From Agromyces aureus (GTDB lineage Bacteria; Actinomycetota; Actinomycetes; Actinomycetales; Microbacteriaceae), in assembly GCF_001660485.1 (NCBI RefSeq), contig NZ_CP013979.1, forward strand, positions 2,294,001 through 2,358,000: DNA of 64,000 bases. The letters are read 5' to 3'. Within the stretch, counting starts at the first letter, position 1, and the number at the start of each line of letters is the position of its first letter. The notes under the pieces were generated by a model that did not search any database, was not told where the DNA came from, and saw only the letters and a program-made list of their open reading frames with translations. The translations under genes were made by a program, and so were the position numbers. This document shows, one piece after another, positions 43,230 through 56,146 of the stretch.

Positions 43230-45704
43230 ATGACCCGAGCCAAGAACCCGCCCGCTGAAGAACCGATCGTCGAGCGCATCGAAGACGTCGACGTCGCCAC
43301 CGAGATGCAGGGCTCGTTCCTCGAATACGCCTACTCGGTGATCTACTCGCGCGCCCTCCCCGACGCACGCGACGGGCTGAAGCCCGTGCAGCGGCGCATC
43401 CTGTTCGGCATGAACGAGATGGGCCTCCGCCCCGACCGCGGCCACGTCAAGTCCTCGCGCGTCGTGGGCGAGGTCATGGGCAAGTACCACCCGCACGGCG
43501 ACACCGCGATCTACGACACCCTCGTGCGCATGGCGCAGGCGTTCACCCTCCGCGTGCCGCTCGTCGACGGGCACGGCAACTTCGGATCGCTCGACGACGG
43601 CCCCGCGGCATCCCGGTACACCGAGGCGCGCCTGACGGCGGCCGCGATCGCCATGAACGACGGTCTCGACGAAGACGTCGTCGACTTCGTGCCGAACTAC
43701 GACAACCAGTTCATGCAGCCCGCCGTGCTGCCCGCCGCCTACCCCAACCTGCTGGTCAACGGCGCGAGCGGCATCGCGGTCGGCATGGCGACGAACATGG
43801 CCCCGCACAACCTCATCGAGGTCGTCGCGGCCGCCCGCCACCTGATCGCGCACCCCGACGCCACGCTCGACGACCTGATGGAGTTCGTCCCCGCACCCGA
43901 CCTGCCCTCCGGCGGCACGATCGTGGGCCTCGCCGGCATCCGCGACGCCTACGCGACCGGGCGCGGCAGCTTCAAGACCCGCGCCAAGGTCAGCATCGAA
44001 TCGATCACGGCCCGCAAGACGGGTCTCGTCGTCACCGAGCTCCCCTACCTCGTCGGACCCGAGAAGGTCATCGAGAAGATCAAGGACGGCGTCAACTCCA
44101 AGAAGATCAGCGGCATCTCGGATGTCACCGACCTCACCGACCGCATGAACGGGCTGCGCCTCGTCATCGGCATCAAGACCGGGTTCAGCCCCGATGCGGT
44201 GCTCGAACAGCTGTACCGGCTCACGCCGCTCGAGGACTCGTTCAACATCAACAACGTCGCCCTCGTCAACGGCGGACCGCAGACGCTCGGCCTGCGCGAA
44301 CTGCTGCAGGTCTACGTCGAGCACCGGATCTCGGTCGTCACGCGCCGCTCGCAGTACCGCCTCGCCCGCCGCCAGGAGCGCCTGCACCTCGTCGAGGGCC
44401 TGCTCATCGCGATCCTCGACATCGACGAGGTCATCCAGGTGATCCGGTCGAGCGACGACACGGCCGCGGCCCGCACCCGCCTCATGGAGGTCTTCGACCT
44501 CAGCCTCGTGCAGACCGACTACATCCTCGAACTGCAACTGCGCCGCCTCACCAAGTTCTCGCGCATCGAGCTCGAGGCCGAGCGCGACAAGCTGCGCGCC
44601 GAGATCCACGAGCTCGAGACGCTCCTGGCCAGCCGGCACCGCATCGAGGCGCTCGTCTCCGACGAACTCGCCGAGATCGCCGAGAAGTACGGCACTCCGC
44701 GCCGCACGCTCCTGACCGACGCCCGCCCGATCGCGACCGGTGCGGCGGCCAAGCGCGCCGCGGCGATCCTCGAGCTCGCCGACGTGCCGTGCCGGGTGTT
44801 CCTCTCGGTCACCGGCCGCATCGCGCGCGTCGACCTCGCCGCGACCGAGAACGGCGCACCGACGATCACGGTGCCCACCCGGCGCAGCAAGCACGATGCG
44901 ATCCTCTCGACGCTCGAGACCTCGACCCGGTCCGAGATCGGCGCGGTCACGAACCTCGGACGACTCATCCGCTTCACGCCCGTCGATGTGCCGATGCTGC
45001 CGCCGACGTCGGTGCAGCTCGGTGCCGGGGTCAGGATCGGCGACTACCTGTCGCTTCCGAACCGCGACGAGAAGGTGCTCGCGATCGTCTCGCTCGACTC
45101 CGACCGTTCGATCGCGCTCGGTACCAAGCAGGGGGTCGTCAAGCGGGTCGCGACGGGTGCCTACCCGAACAAGCCCGAGTTCGAGGTCATCGGATTGAAG
45201 GCCGGCGACGAGGTGGTCGGCGCCGTGCAGGGCGACGAGGGCGACGAGCTCGTGTTCGTCGCGTCCGACGCGCAGCTGCTGCACTTCCCGGCGGCGAACG
45301 TTCGCCCGCAGGGGTGCCCGGCCGGCGGCATGGCCGGAGTGAAGCTCACCGCGGGTGCGCACGCGATCCACTTCACCAGCCTTCCGGCCGATCGCCTCGA
45401 GCAGACGGTCGTCGTCACGATCGCGGCCAGCAACGAGACGCTCCTCGGCGTCGACACCGGCAGCGCCAAGGTCAGCGAATTCTCGGAGTTCCCCGGCAAG
45501 GGCCGCGCCACGGGCGGCGTGCGCGCGCAGCGGTTCCTGAAGGGCGAAGACGCCCTGCACCTCGCCTGGGTGGGCCCCTCGCCCGCGCTCGCGGTCGGCG
45601 CCGACGGCACCGCCCGCCAGTTGCCCGATTCCGGTGCCAAGCGCGACGCCTCCGGCCAACCCCTCGAGGCCCACGTGGCCGCGATCGGCACGCGCATCGA
45701 GTAG
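43230..45704 (+). CDS. parC: DNA topoisomerase IV subunit A
   Basis: An 824-residue type IIA topoisomerase A subunit. The winged-helix region has [19 protein letters not shown], and the DNA-cleaving Tyr is Tyr130 in [14 protein letters not shown] coiled-coil gate and a C-terminal beta-pinwheel follow ([17 protein letters not shown]). The GyrA box QRRGGxG is not present; the nearest stretch is [14 protein letters not shown], so it is ParC-like rather than gyrase. ParC with ParE separates linked daughter chromosomes. parE converges on it across a terminator instead of being in the same operon. Confidence 0.9.
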   Translation: MTRAKNPPAEEPIVERIEDVDVATEMQGSFLEYAYSVIYSRALPDARDGLKPVQRRILFGMNEMGLRPDRGHVKSSRVVGEVMGKYHPHGDTAIYDTLVRMAQAFTLRVPLVDGHGNFGSLDDGPAASRYTEARLTAAAIAMNDGLDEDVVDFVPNYDNQFMQPAVLPAAYPNLLVNGASGIAVGMATNMAPHNLIEVVAAARHLIAHPDATLDDLMEFVPAPDLPSGGTIVGLAGIRDAYATGRGSFKTRAKVSIESITARKTGLVVTELPYLVGPEKVIEKIKDGVNSKKISGISDVTDLTDRMNGLRLVIGIKTGFSPDAVLEQLYRLTPLEDSFNINNVALVNGGPQTLGLRELLQVYVEHRISVVTRRSQYRLARRQERLHLVEGLLIAILDIDEVIQVIRSSDDTAAARTRLMEVFDLSLVQTDYILELQLRRLTKFSRIELEAERDKLRAEIHELETLLASRHRIEALVSDELAEIAEKYGTPRRTLLTDARPIATGAAAKRAAAILELADVPCRVFLSVTGRIARVDLAATENGAPTITVPTRRSKHDAILSTLETSTRSEIGAVTNLGRLIRFTPVDVPMLPPTSVQLGAGVRIGDYLSLPNRDEKVLAIVSLDSDRSIALGTKQGVVKRVATGAYPNKPEFEVIGLKAGDEVVGAVQGDEGDELVFVASDAQLLHFPAANVRPQGCPAGGMAGVKLTAGAHAIHFTSLPADRLEQTVVVTIAASNETLLGVDTGSAKVSEFSEFPGKGRATGGVRAQRFLKGEDALHLAWVGPSPALAVGADGTARQLPDSGAKRDASGQPLEAHVAAIGTRIE

Positions 45705-45724
45705 TCGCTCGCTCCGAACATCGA

Positions 45725-45758
45725 CGAACGCGGCGACCCGATCGGGTCGCCGCGTTCG
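45725..45758. terminator. Perfect hairpin between parC and parE
   Basis: A 34-bp perfect palindrome (17-nt arms meeting at CCCGATCGGG) is followed by TTCGTT, between convergent genes. A probable bidirectional terminator. The remaining bases to 45877 hold several GTCAGGCGTC-like repeats and no gene. Confidence 0.8.
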
Positions 45759-45877
45759 TTCGTTGCCGGTGGCGTCGGCGCGCCCGAGGCCCCCTCAGCC
45801 GCAGGGCGAAGGCACGGGCAGTGTCGGGCGTCAGGTGTCAGGCGTCACAACGGTCGCGAGTCAGCCGACGCGATGCG

Positions 45878-47956
<2,079 letters not shown>

Positions 47957-48101
47957 GTCGCACAAGCCTACTGAGCACCGCCGACCTCGGCGTGCAGGCG
48001 CTACGCGGTGAGCGAAATGCCCGGCGGAACGGAAGGATGCCCGCCGAATACGTGTTTACATTGGTGAACGGATTTCGCGCAGTGAGCCAGGAGGAGGAGC
48101 C

Positions 48102-48332
48102 ATGACGCAGTACACCGAAACCAACGGTGCGGTCGAGGAACTCGAGACCCCGTACGAGCTCACCGCTCTCGACCGCTGCGACGCCTGCGGCGCGCAGGCC
48201 TACATCCGCGTGGTCGTGGGCACCGGCGAGCTGCTGTTCTGCGCCCACCACGGTCGCAAGCACCAGGAGAAGCTCTCGCAGATCGCGCACAGCTGGCACG
48301 ACGAGTCGTCGCGCCTCAACGATCGCCCGTAG
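48102..48332 (+). CDS. DUF7455 small zinc-binding-like protein
   Basis: A 76-residue protein with the motif LDRCDACGAQAYIRVV and then LLFCAHHGRKHQEKL, giving Cys-x2-Cys ... Cys-x-His-His, a likely single zinc site. It is widespread in actinobacteria beside sigA or parE and has no known function. A very strong AGGAGGAGG ribosome-binding site lies just before the ATG, suggesting high expression. A 15-bp terminator follows. Confidence 0.85.
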   Translation: MTQYTETNGAVEELETPYELTALDRCDACGAQAYIRVVVGTGELLFCAHHGRKHQEKLSQIAHSWHDESSRLNDRP

Positions 48333-48363
48333 CGCGGTCGCCCGCACCAGACGCGAACACGAG

Positions 48364-48397
48364 CAGAACGCCCCGGGAGGATTCCCGGGGCGTTCTG
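48364..48397. terminator. Perfect 15-bp hairpin after the DUF7455 gene
   Basis: Exact arms at 48364-48378 and 48383-48397 with a GGAT loop, placed between DUF7455 and the convergent gatD-like gene. A bidirectional terminator. Confidence 0.82.
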
Positions 48398-48448
48398 TCG
48401 TTGCGGCGTGCACCGCTGCCGTGGTGCGGCATGCCGAAGCGGACCGCG

Positions 48449-49213
48449 TCAGTTGCCGGTCGACGCCGTTGCGGCCGACGCCGACTCGACGCCGGCGGCG
48501 GCGAGGTGCGCGAGGCGGGCGGACTCCGCGTAGGCGTCGACGATGCGGGTCTGCTCCCCTGGCGTGTAGCGCGCACCGGCGCGCTCGGCCATGGTCGTGA
48601 GCAGGCGGTCGGCGAGGTGCGGGTTCTTCGCGAGCACCGGACCGTGCAGGTGCGTGCCGATCACCTCGCCCATGACGACGCCCTCCTGACCGGAGCCGAG
48701 CGCATTGCCCTCGCCGGCGCGGACCCGCCCGAGCGGCGAGCCCTCGGCGCCGACGTAGGCGCGGGCATGGTTCTCGAACCCGACGAGCAGCTGCTTCGAC
48801 CTTCGCTCGGCGACGACGAGGTCACCGGTGATGCGGCCGGCGGGGTGCGGCACCGCACGACCGGGCAGGATGCCGAGGCCCTCGATGCCGGTGCCGTCGG
48901 GCAGTTCGATGCCCCAGGAGAGCAGCTCCCATCCGGTGCCGACCGCCAGGATCGGCACGCCTTCGGTGCCCCATCGCCGAAGATCGTCGTGCAGATCGAG
49001 CAGTCGCGTGCGCGCGACGTCGAGCGCGGCATCCGTGCCGGAGCCGATCACGATCGCATCGACGTGCCCCGGCAGGTCGTCGCGGGACTCGACGGCGACC
49101 ACGCGCGCGTCGAGACCGGCCCACCCCGCGCGCTTCGCCAGGACGGCCGCGTTCTCGGCGTCGCCGTTGGTGTTCTGCAGCGACGGCAGCAGCGTGATGA
49201 TCGTGAGGGTCAT
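48449..49213 (-). CDS. gatD: GatD-like glutamine amidotransferase without the catalytic cysteine
   Basis: A 254-residue protein clearly of the GatD/CobB-CobQ glutaminase family: VIGSGTDAALD, PDGTGIEGLGIL, RITGDLVV, VGFENHARAY and GTHLHGPVLAKN (His188 retained). In active GatD the nucleophile is in a motif like ICGGYQ; here it reads PILAVGTGWELL, with Gly92 at the Cys position (codon GGC at 48938-48940). The whole protein has no cysteine, so glutamine hydrolysis by the usual route is impossible. GatD normally supplies ammonia to MurT to amidate D-Glu of lipid II. The start overlaps the murT stop (ATGA). It may be a structural partner only. Confidence 0.82.
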   Translation of the reverse strand: MTLTIITLLPSLQNTNGDAENAAVLAKRAGWAGLDARVVAVESRDDLPGHVDAIVIGSGTDAALDVARTRLLDLHDDLRRWGTEGVPILAVGTGWELLSWGIELPDGTGIEGLGILPGRAVPHPAGRITGDLVVAERRSKQLLVGFENHARAYVGAEGSPLGRVRAGEGNALGSGQEGVVMGEVIGTHLHGPVLAKNPHLADRLLTTMAERAGARYTPGEQTRIVDAYAESARLAHLAAAGVESASAATASTGN

Positions 49214-50481
49214 TCCGCTCCCGTGAGTCCGAGGTGGGCACGCGTGCGTCGCATCGAGTCGGCCGAGAAGACGATCGTCTTCGTGCCGGATGCCGGCGCG
49301 GGCGCCGCGAGGAAGTCGTCGACGGCCGTGGCGAGGTCGGGCTCGACCCGGTCGATGGCGACGCCGTCGTACGAGAGCATGAGCGCGGCCTCGGCCGACT
49401 TCGACCCGCTCACGATCGACACGCGGCCGAGCGACGAGGCGTCGGCCGGCCAGAAGTACGAGGGGTCGCGCACGTCGGAGCCGATGGCGAACAGGATGTC
49501 GCTCGTCCCCGCTTCGATGCTGTCGACGTTGAGCTGGTAGCTCGCGGTGTTCTGCACGAGCACGAAGTCGACCTCTTGTCCGCGGACGGTCACGCGCTCG
49601 CCCCGACCGAAGACGGCGGGGATCGCGCTCAGCGCCGCGGCGGCCGTCGTCGGGTCGAAACGATCGCCGAGCACCGCCCGGGCGGTCGCATACGCCGCGG
49701 TCGCGTCGATCCCGTAGTGGGTGCCTCGCGCCGGCAGCGTGACCGCGACGGCCGAGCCCTGATCGTCGAGGACGGCCTCGCGTCCGTCGACGGACTCGAG
49801 GCGCACACCGTCACCGGAGCCGAGGCGCGTCTCGACGGTCTTCGCGTAGCCGAGACCACGCGGCGACGCCACGACGACGGCCTCCGACACGCCGAAGCGG
49901 CGCACCGCGACATCCGCCCCGACGCGACCCGCGATCTGCTCGAGGTACGCATCGTCGGCGTTCACGACGACCGACTCACGGGCGCGCGCGGCGATCCGGG
50001 CGAGCATGCCAGCCACCATCTCGGAGTCGTGGAACCGGTCGACCTGATCGACCATGACATTCATGAGCGTGACCGTGCGGGCGTCGACGCCCTGCATGAC
50101 GAGGGCGCCGTGCCCCTCGTCCATCTCGAGCACGGCCATCTCGCCGGGTACGCGACCGCGCCAGTCGGCGCGCTCGAGCAGCGCCGAGGTCAGGCCCTGG
50201 CTGATGTTCGCGGTCGACGGGTTGGTGAACACGTCGACGCCGTGGGCTCGTAGCACCGCGACGAGCATCTTCGTCGTCGTGGACTTGCCGCTCGAACCGG
50301 TCACCACGACCAGCCCCTGCGGGAACCCGGAGAGGGTCCGCTTCAGGTAGCCGGGCGCGATGCGGTTGACGACGAGTCCCGGAACGGCCGATCCGCCGCC
50401 GGGCTTGCGCAGCCGGGCGGCGAATCGGGTGAGTCTGCCGACGAGGATCGCCGGTCCGTAACGCAGGGATCCCGCGTGCAC
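49210..50481 (-). CDS. murT: MurT-like Mur ligase without the zinc ribbon
   Basis: A 423-residue Mur-ligase-family protein with DUF1727 C-terminus. The ATP loop is VTGSSGKSTTTKML (Lys66), followed by TNPSTANISQGLTSAL, LEMDEGHG and NVMVDQVDRFHD. Canonical MurT has a four-Cys zinc ribbon inserted in the central domain; this protein contains no Cys, and residues 197-250 hold ordinary sequence there. The KNPAGFN-like motif is replaced by QNTASYQLN (310-318), while the RDxSxxW region is kept (Asp339 in RDPSYFWPAD). With GatD it normally activates and amidates the D-Glu alpha-carboxyl. It starts (GTG) 7 nt after sigA ends, so it is probably co-transcribed. Confidence 0.82.
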   Translation of the reverse strand: MHAGSLRYGPAILVGRLTRFAARLRKPGGGSAVPGLVVNRIAPGYLKRTLSGFPQGLVVVTGSSGKSTTTKMLVAVLRAHGVDVFTNPSTANISQGLTSALLERADWRGRVPGEMAVLEMDEGHGALVMQGVDARTVTLMNVMVDQVDRFHDSEMVAGMLARIAARARESVVVNADDAYLEQIAGRVGADVAVRRFGVSEAVVVASPRGLGYAKTVETRLGSGDGVRLESVDGREAVLDDQGSAVAVTLPARGTHYGIDATAAYATARAVLGDRFDPTTAAAALSAIPAVFGRGERVTVRGQEVDFVLVQNTASYQLNVDSIEAGTSDILFAIGSDVRDPSYFWPADASSLGRVSIVSGSKSAEAALMLSYDGVAIDRVEPDLATAVDDFLAAPAPASGTKTIVFSADSMRRTRAHLGLTGAE

Positions 50482-50488
50482 CGTCGGC

Positions 50489-51784
<1,296 letters not shown>

Positions 51785-52113
51785 TGGTTGAACCTCTCCT
51801 ACATCGCACGGCGCATGCCCAGTGAGGGTCGCGGGTCGTGGTGGGTCCGATCGTTTTCGGACACTATGAGGACCCATGTCAAGTCCGCGACGTCGGCACG
51901 CGATCGTGCCCGCGGACCAGAACGGGTCCTTCCACCATTATACAGCCGTCGAGCCCGCCTCACGTCCACGGAGGCCGCGCGCCGTTCACGTGCCGTACCG
52001 GGTGTCCGTCTCTTCCCTGATGTCAACGTCGGCCGCGGCATCCGCATTCCCGAGGATCGCTCGCGATCCGCGGTGATCGCCGGAGGTGCCGTGCCGCGGG
52101 TCGACGCGACCGG
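51785..52113. other. Non-coding stretch upstream of sigA
   Basis: About 330 bp between sigA and the PAC2 gene, both on the minus strand. It contains the sigA leader and promoter region and the tail of the PAC2 transcription unit. No open frame with a recognisable protein is seen. AT-rich spots at 51853-51868 and 51935-51944 stand out. Confidence 0.55.
51937..51942 (-). promoter_or_regulatory. Candidate sigA -10 element TATAAT
   Basis: On the minus strand this is an exact TATAAT, rare in this GC-rich DNA, about 150 nt before the sigA start. No good -35 sequence is found 17-18 nt upstream (ACGTGA is the closest), so the call is tentative. Confidence 0.35.
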
Positions 52114-53040
52114 TCAGCCGCCGAGCGGCGACTCGTCGTCGTGCCGACGCCGCACCGCGAGGAACTTCTCGAGCTCGGCCGCGATCTCGTCGGCGGAGGG
52201 CAGCTCGCCCTCCTCGTCGGTGAGCGGCGAGCGGAAGGACGTCTCCTGCATGTAGGTGTCGTGGCGCTCCTCGAGCGTGCCCACGAGCTTGCCGAGCTCG
52301 CCGTTGCCGGCGACCTGCTCGTCGATGCGCGCGACGAAGTCGCGGTTGGCCTCGCGCAGGGTGTCGGTCGGCAGGATGCGACCCGTCGCCTTCGAGACCG
52401 CCTCGATCGCCGCGACGGCCGCCGCGGGGTACTCGGTGTCGCCCAGGTAGTGCGGGATGAGCAGCACGAACGCGGTCACGGGGTGACCGAGCTCCTGCAG
52501 TCGGTACTCGACGAGGTGCAGCGCGTTCGCGGGCGCCTCGGTCGTCGGCCGCCAGACCGACATCGCCTCGACGAACTCGGGGCGGTTGCCGCTCACCGTC
52601 ATGCTGATCGGGCGCGTGTGCGGAACGGGCATCGGGATCGCGTTGATCCAGGTCGTCGACGACACCTGGAACCGCTCGATCAGCTCGAGCATTGCGGCGC
52701 CGAACCGCTCCCACTGGAAGTCGGGCTCGTACCCCGTGAGCAGCAGGAACTGCTGACCGATCTCGTCGCGTGCGAGCGAGAGCAGCAGGCGAGGCGGACG
52801 GTACTCGGTGATGTGGTCCTCTTCGAAGAGGATGATCGGACGCCGGGCCCGGTAGTCGAGCAACTCGTCGGCATCGAACTGCGCGACCTCGACGTTGTCG
52901 AGCGTCGCGAGCAGGAACTCCATCGTCTGCGCGACGGCTGCTCCGGCATCGGCGAACCCCGTGAGTCCGGCGACGAGCGGAAGCCCTGCCGGCACTTCGA
53001 CGCCGGGGTTCAACTCGTAGAGGGAACGTGGATCGCGCAT
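52114..53040 (-). CDS. PAC2-family protein
   Basis: A 308-residue PAC2 (proteasome assembly chaperone 2-like) protein. Recognisable parts are LVAGLTGFADAGAAVAQTM, ARRPIILFEEDHITEY, PMPVPHTRPISMTVSG and LIPHYLGDTEYPAAAVAAIEA. The family is common in actinobacteria and archaea; no proteasome genes are seen here and its bacterial function is unknown. The ATG at 53040 is chosen because TAGGCT (53048-53053, minus strand) ends 7 nt before it. Confidence 0.88.
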   Translation of the reverse strand: MRDPRSLYELNPGVEVPAGLPLVAGLTGFADAGAAVAQTMEFLLATLDNVEVAQFDADELLDYRARRPIILFEEDHITEYRPPRLLLSLARDEIGQQFLLLTGYEPDFQWERFGAAMLELIERFQVSSTTWINAIPMPVPHTRPISMTVSGNRPEFVEAMSVWRPTTEAPANALHLVEYRLQELGHPVTAFVLLIPHYLGDTEYPAAAVAAIEAVSKATGRILPTDTLREANRDFVARIDEQVAGNGELGKLVGTLEERHDTYMQETSFRSPLTDEEGELPSADEIAAELEKFLAVRRRHDDESPLGG

Positions 53041-53127
53041 ACCCCCAAGCCTACCGGCGTGCTCCGACGGCCCGCCCTGAACGGACATCCCACGCCATGC
53101 TCAGAGCGAACACGTACGATTCCCAGC

Positions 53128-54609
53128 ATGAGCGTCACCGATCTCCGCACCTCCGAACTCCCCGCCGCATCCTCCGAAGCCGACGTCGTGCTGCTCACCG
53201 CGGTGAGCACCGCGGACGGCCCGCGGTTGCTCGAGGTCGACGGATACGCCTGGGTCGCACCGCTGCTCGCCGGCCTCGGCGCGACCGGTGCGGCCGACGA
53301 ACTCGTGCGCATCCCCTCGTCGGGCGGCGGCCCGGCGGTCGTGGCGGTCGCCGGAGCAGGCGAGCGAGCGGATGCCGCGTCGCTGCGTCTCGCCGCGGGC
53401 AGCGCGTTGCGCCAGCTCACCGGGGTCGAGCACGTCGCGATCGGCGTCCCCCTGGAGTTCGCCGACGACGTCGAGGCCGCCGAGGCGCTCCTCGAGGGAG
53501 CCGCGCTCGGCGCCTACGCCTTCACGGCCTACCGTTCGGAGCCGAGGACGCCGGTCGCGGTCGTCACCGTGCACGCCGCGGCATCCGCAGCCCGGGTGCG
53601 CCTCGACCGGGTTCGCGTCATCGCCGACGCCGTGCACCGCACGAAGGACCTCGTGAACACGCCGCCCGTCGACCTCTCCCCCGCGCGACTCGCCGAGATC
53701 GCGGTGAACGCGGCGGATGCGGTCGGCGTGACCTCGACCGTCTGGGACGAGGAGGCCCTGCAGGCCGACGGCTTCGGCGGCATCCTCGGCGTCGGACAGG
53801 GCTCGTCGCGCGGACCGCGGCTCGTGCGCCTCGAGTACGCGCCCGCAGCCGCGTCCCGCCACTTCGCGCTCGTCGGCAAGGGCATCACCTTCGATTCGGG
53901 CGGCCTCTCGCTGAAGCCCGGAAACTCGATGGTCGGCATGAAGTCGGACATGGCCGGGGCGGCGACCGTCCTCTCGGCGATCCTCGCGCTCGCTTCGCTC
54001 GAGACTCCGATCCGCGTGACGGCCTGGCTCTGCCTCGCCGAGAACATGCCGTCTGGCACCGCGATCCGCCCGAACGACGTGCTCCGCATCCGCGGTGGCA
54101 AGACCGTCGAAGTCCTGAACACGGATGCCGAGGGGCGGCTCGTGCTCGCCGACGGACTCGTCGCCGCGAGCGAGGAGCAGCCCGACGCGATCGTCGACAT
54201 CGCGACACCCACCGGTGCGCAGGTCGTCGCGCTCGGCCACCGCATGGGCGGAATCATGGGCGACGACGGCCTCGTGGCGCGCGTCCGCGGCGCGGCCGAC
54301 TCGGTCGACGAGTCGTTCTGGCCGATGCCCCTGCCCGGCTACCTCAAGTCCAACCTGAAGTCGGATGTCGCCGACCTCGCCAACACCCGGCTCGGGACCA
54401 CGATCCCCGGGATGCTCGTGGCCGGCGTGTTCCTCCGGGAGTTCGTCGGGCGCCGGGAGGACTCCGACGAGCGGATCCCGTGGGCGCACCTGGACATCGC
54501 CGGCCCGTCGTTCAACCAGGCCGGAGCATGGGGTCACACCGGATCCGGCGGCACCGCGATCGGCGTCCGCACGCTCGTGGCCCTGGGCGAGGACCTCTCC
54601 ACCGAGTAG
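53128..54609 (+). CDS. pepA: Leucyl aminopeptidase (M17 family), copy 2
   Basis: A 493-residue M17 peptidase. Catalytic-domain motifs are VGKGITFDSGGLSLKPGN, MKSDMAGAATV and NTDAEGRLVLADGL, with DIATPTGAQVVALG where the more common text is DIATLTGA. It removes N-terminal amino acids from peptides with two metal ions. It is a paralogue of the gene at 18.4-19.9 kb; the N-terminal domains are quite different. TACGAT at 53115-53120 ends 7 nt before the ATG (leaderless pattern). It precedes lpdA by about 100 nt. Confidence 0.93.
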   Translation: MSVTDLRTSELPAASSEADVVLLTAVSTADGPRLLEVDGYAWVAPLLAGLGATGAADELVRIPSSGGGPAVVAVAGAGERADAASLRLAAGSALRQLTGVEHVAIGVPLEFADDVEAAEALLEGAALGAYAFTAYRSEPRTPVAVVTVHAAASAARVRLDRVRVIADAVHRTKDLVNTPPVDLSPARLAEIAVNAADAVGVTSTVWDEEALQADGFGGILGVGQGSSRGPRLVRLEYAPAAASRHFALVGKGITFDSGGLSLKPGNSMVGMKSDMAGAATVLSAILALASLETPIRVTAWLCLAENMPSGTAIRPNDVLRIRGGKTVEVLNTDAEGRLVLADGLVAASEEQPDAIVDIATPTGAQVVALGHRMGGIMGDDGLVARVRGAADSVDESFWPMPLPGYLKSNLKSDVADLANTRLGTTIPGMLVAGVFLREFVGRREDSDERIPWAHLDIAGPSFNQAGAWGHTGSGGTAIGVRTLVALGEDLSTE

Positions 54610-54707
54610 TAAGGTCGTATGGGCGAGATCTTCGCCCTTCACTCTGCCGCCGGTCACGCATCCGGGGCAGTCCGTGTCGCAGTACAGGTGCGCAAGGGAG
54701 ATTCCGG

Positions 54708-56081
54708 TTGTCCGAGCAGAACTTTGACATTGTCATCCTCGGTGGCGGCAGCGGAGGGTACGCAGCAGCACTGCGCGCCGTCCAGCTCGGCTTCACCGTC
54801 GGCCTCATCGAGAAGGACAAGCTCGGCGGCACGTGTCTCCACCGCGGCTGCATCCCCACCAAGGCGCTGCTGCACGCGGCCGAGATCGCCGAGCACGCTC
54901 GCGACTCCGCCAAGTTCGGCGTGCGCGCGACCTTCGAGGGCATCGACGTCGCCGGGGTCACCGCGTACCGCGAGGGCATCATCTCGAGCAAGTTCAAGGG
55001 GCTTCAGGGCCTCATCAAGGCTCGCGGCATCACCGTCATCGAGGGCGAGGGCCGACTCGTCGCGCCGAACGCCGTGCAGGTCGGCGACCAGCGCATCGTC
55101 GGCAAGAACGTCATCCTCGCGACCGGCTCCTACTCGCGATCGCTGCCCGGCCTCGAGATCGGCGGCCGCGTCATCACGAGCGAGCAGGCCCTCGAACTCG
55201 ACTTCGTGCCCGGCAAGGTCGCCATCCTCGGCGGCGGCGTGATCGGCGTCGAGTTCGCCAGCGTCTGGAAGTCCTTCGGCGCAGAGGTGACGATCATCGA
55301 AGCGCTCCCCCACCTCGTGCCCAACGAGGAGGAGTCGATCTCGAAGCAGCTCGAGCGCGCGTTCCGCAAGCGCGGCATCGACTACAAGATCGGCGTCCGC
55401 TTCCAGTCGGTCACCCAGCACGAGAACGGCGTCGTCGTAACGCTCGAGAACGGCGAGACCGTCGAGGCCGAGCTTCTGCTCGTCGCCGTCGGCCGCGGCC
55501 CCGTCACCGCCGGACTCGGCTACGACGAGGTCGGCGTCGCCATGGACCGCGGCTTCGTGCTCACCGACGAGCGCCTCGCGACCAACGTCCCGGGCGTCTA
55601 CGCCGTCGGCGACATCGTCCCCGGGCTCCAGCTCGCGCACCGCGGCTTCCAGCAGGGCATCTTCGCCGCCGAGGAGATCGCAGGACTGAACCCGATCGTC
55701 ATCGAAGACGTCAACATCCCGAAGATCACCTACTGCGAGCCCGAGATCGCCTCGATCGGCTACACCGAGGCGAAGGCCGGCGAGAAGTTCGGCGCAGACC
55801 AGGTCTCCTCCTACGAGTACAACCTCGCCGGCAACGGCAAGAGCCACATCCTCGAGACGAGCGGCTCGATCAAGGTGGTGCGGGTGAACGACGGCCCGAT
55901 CGTCGGCGTGCACATGATCGGCGGCCGCGTCGGCGAGCTCATCGGCGAGGCCCAGCTCGCGGTGAACTGGGAGGCGTACCCCGAGGACATCGCCCCGTTC
56001 CTCCACGCGCACCCCACGCAGAACGAGGCCCTCGGCGAGGCGTTCCTCAAGCTCGCGGGCAAGCCGCTGCACGCGCTCTGA
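54708..56081 (+). CDS. lpdA: Dihydrolipoyl dehydrogenase (E3)
   Basis: A 457-residue FAD disulfide reductase. The FAD motif is [16 protein letters not shown], the redox-active disulfide is in [13 protein letters not shown], the NAD motif is [15 protein letters not shown], and the active-site His-Glu pair is in [14 protein letters not shown]. It reoxidises the lipoyl arms of 2-oxo acid dehydrogenase E2 proteins such as SucB encoded 65 nt downstream. The start is TTG at 54708, with GGGAG 8 nt upstream, followed by [11 protein letters not shown], which fits the family start. Confidence 0.96.
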   Translation: MSEQNFDIVILGGGSGGYAAALRAVQLGFTVGLIEKDKLGGTCLHRGCIPTKALLHAAEIAEHARDSAKFGVRATFEGIDVAGVTAYREGIISSKFKGLQGLIKARGITVIEGEGRLVAPNAVQVGDQRIVGKNVILATGSYSRSLPGLEIGGRVITSEQALELDFVPGKVAILGGGVIGVEFASVWKSFGAEVTIIEALPHLVPNEEESISKQLERAFRKRGIDYKIGVRFQSVTQHENGVVVTLENGETVEAELLLVAVGRGPVTAGLGYDEVGVAMDRGFVLTDERLATNVPGVYAVGDIVPGLQLAHRGFQQGIFAAEEIAGLNPIVIEDVNIPKITYCEPEIASIGYTEAKAGEKFGADQVSSYEYNLAGNGKSHILETSGSIKVVRVNDGPIVGVHMIGGRVGELIGEAQLAVNWEAYPEDIAPFLHAHPTQNEALGEAFLKLAGKPLHAL

Positions 56082-56146
56082 CCTGTATCACCCCCTACGA
56101 CTGCAATAAGCTACAAGCGTCCCAACGCTGTGAAGGAGACAAGCGC

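Noticed and set aside
43230..45704. Calling this gene gyrA
   Set aside because: The GyrA box is absent and its partner is a ParE-like subunit, so topoisomerase IV fits better.
51877..51882. TTGACA on the minus strand as the sigA -35 element
   Set aside because: No -10-like hexamer is found 16-19 nt downstream; the spacing to the nearest AT-rich word is only about 10 nt.
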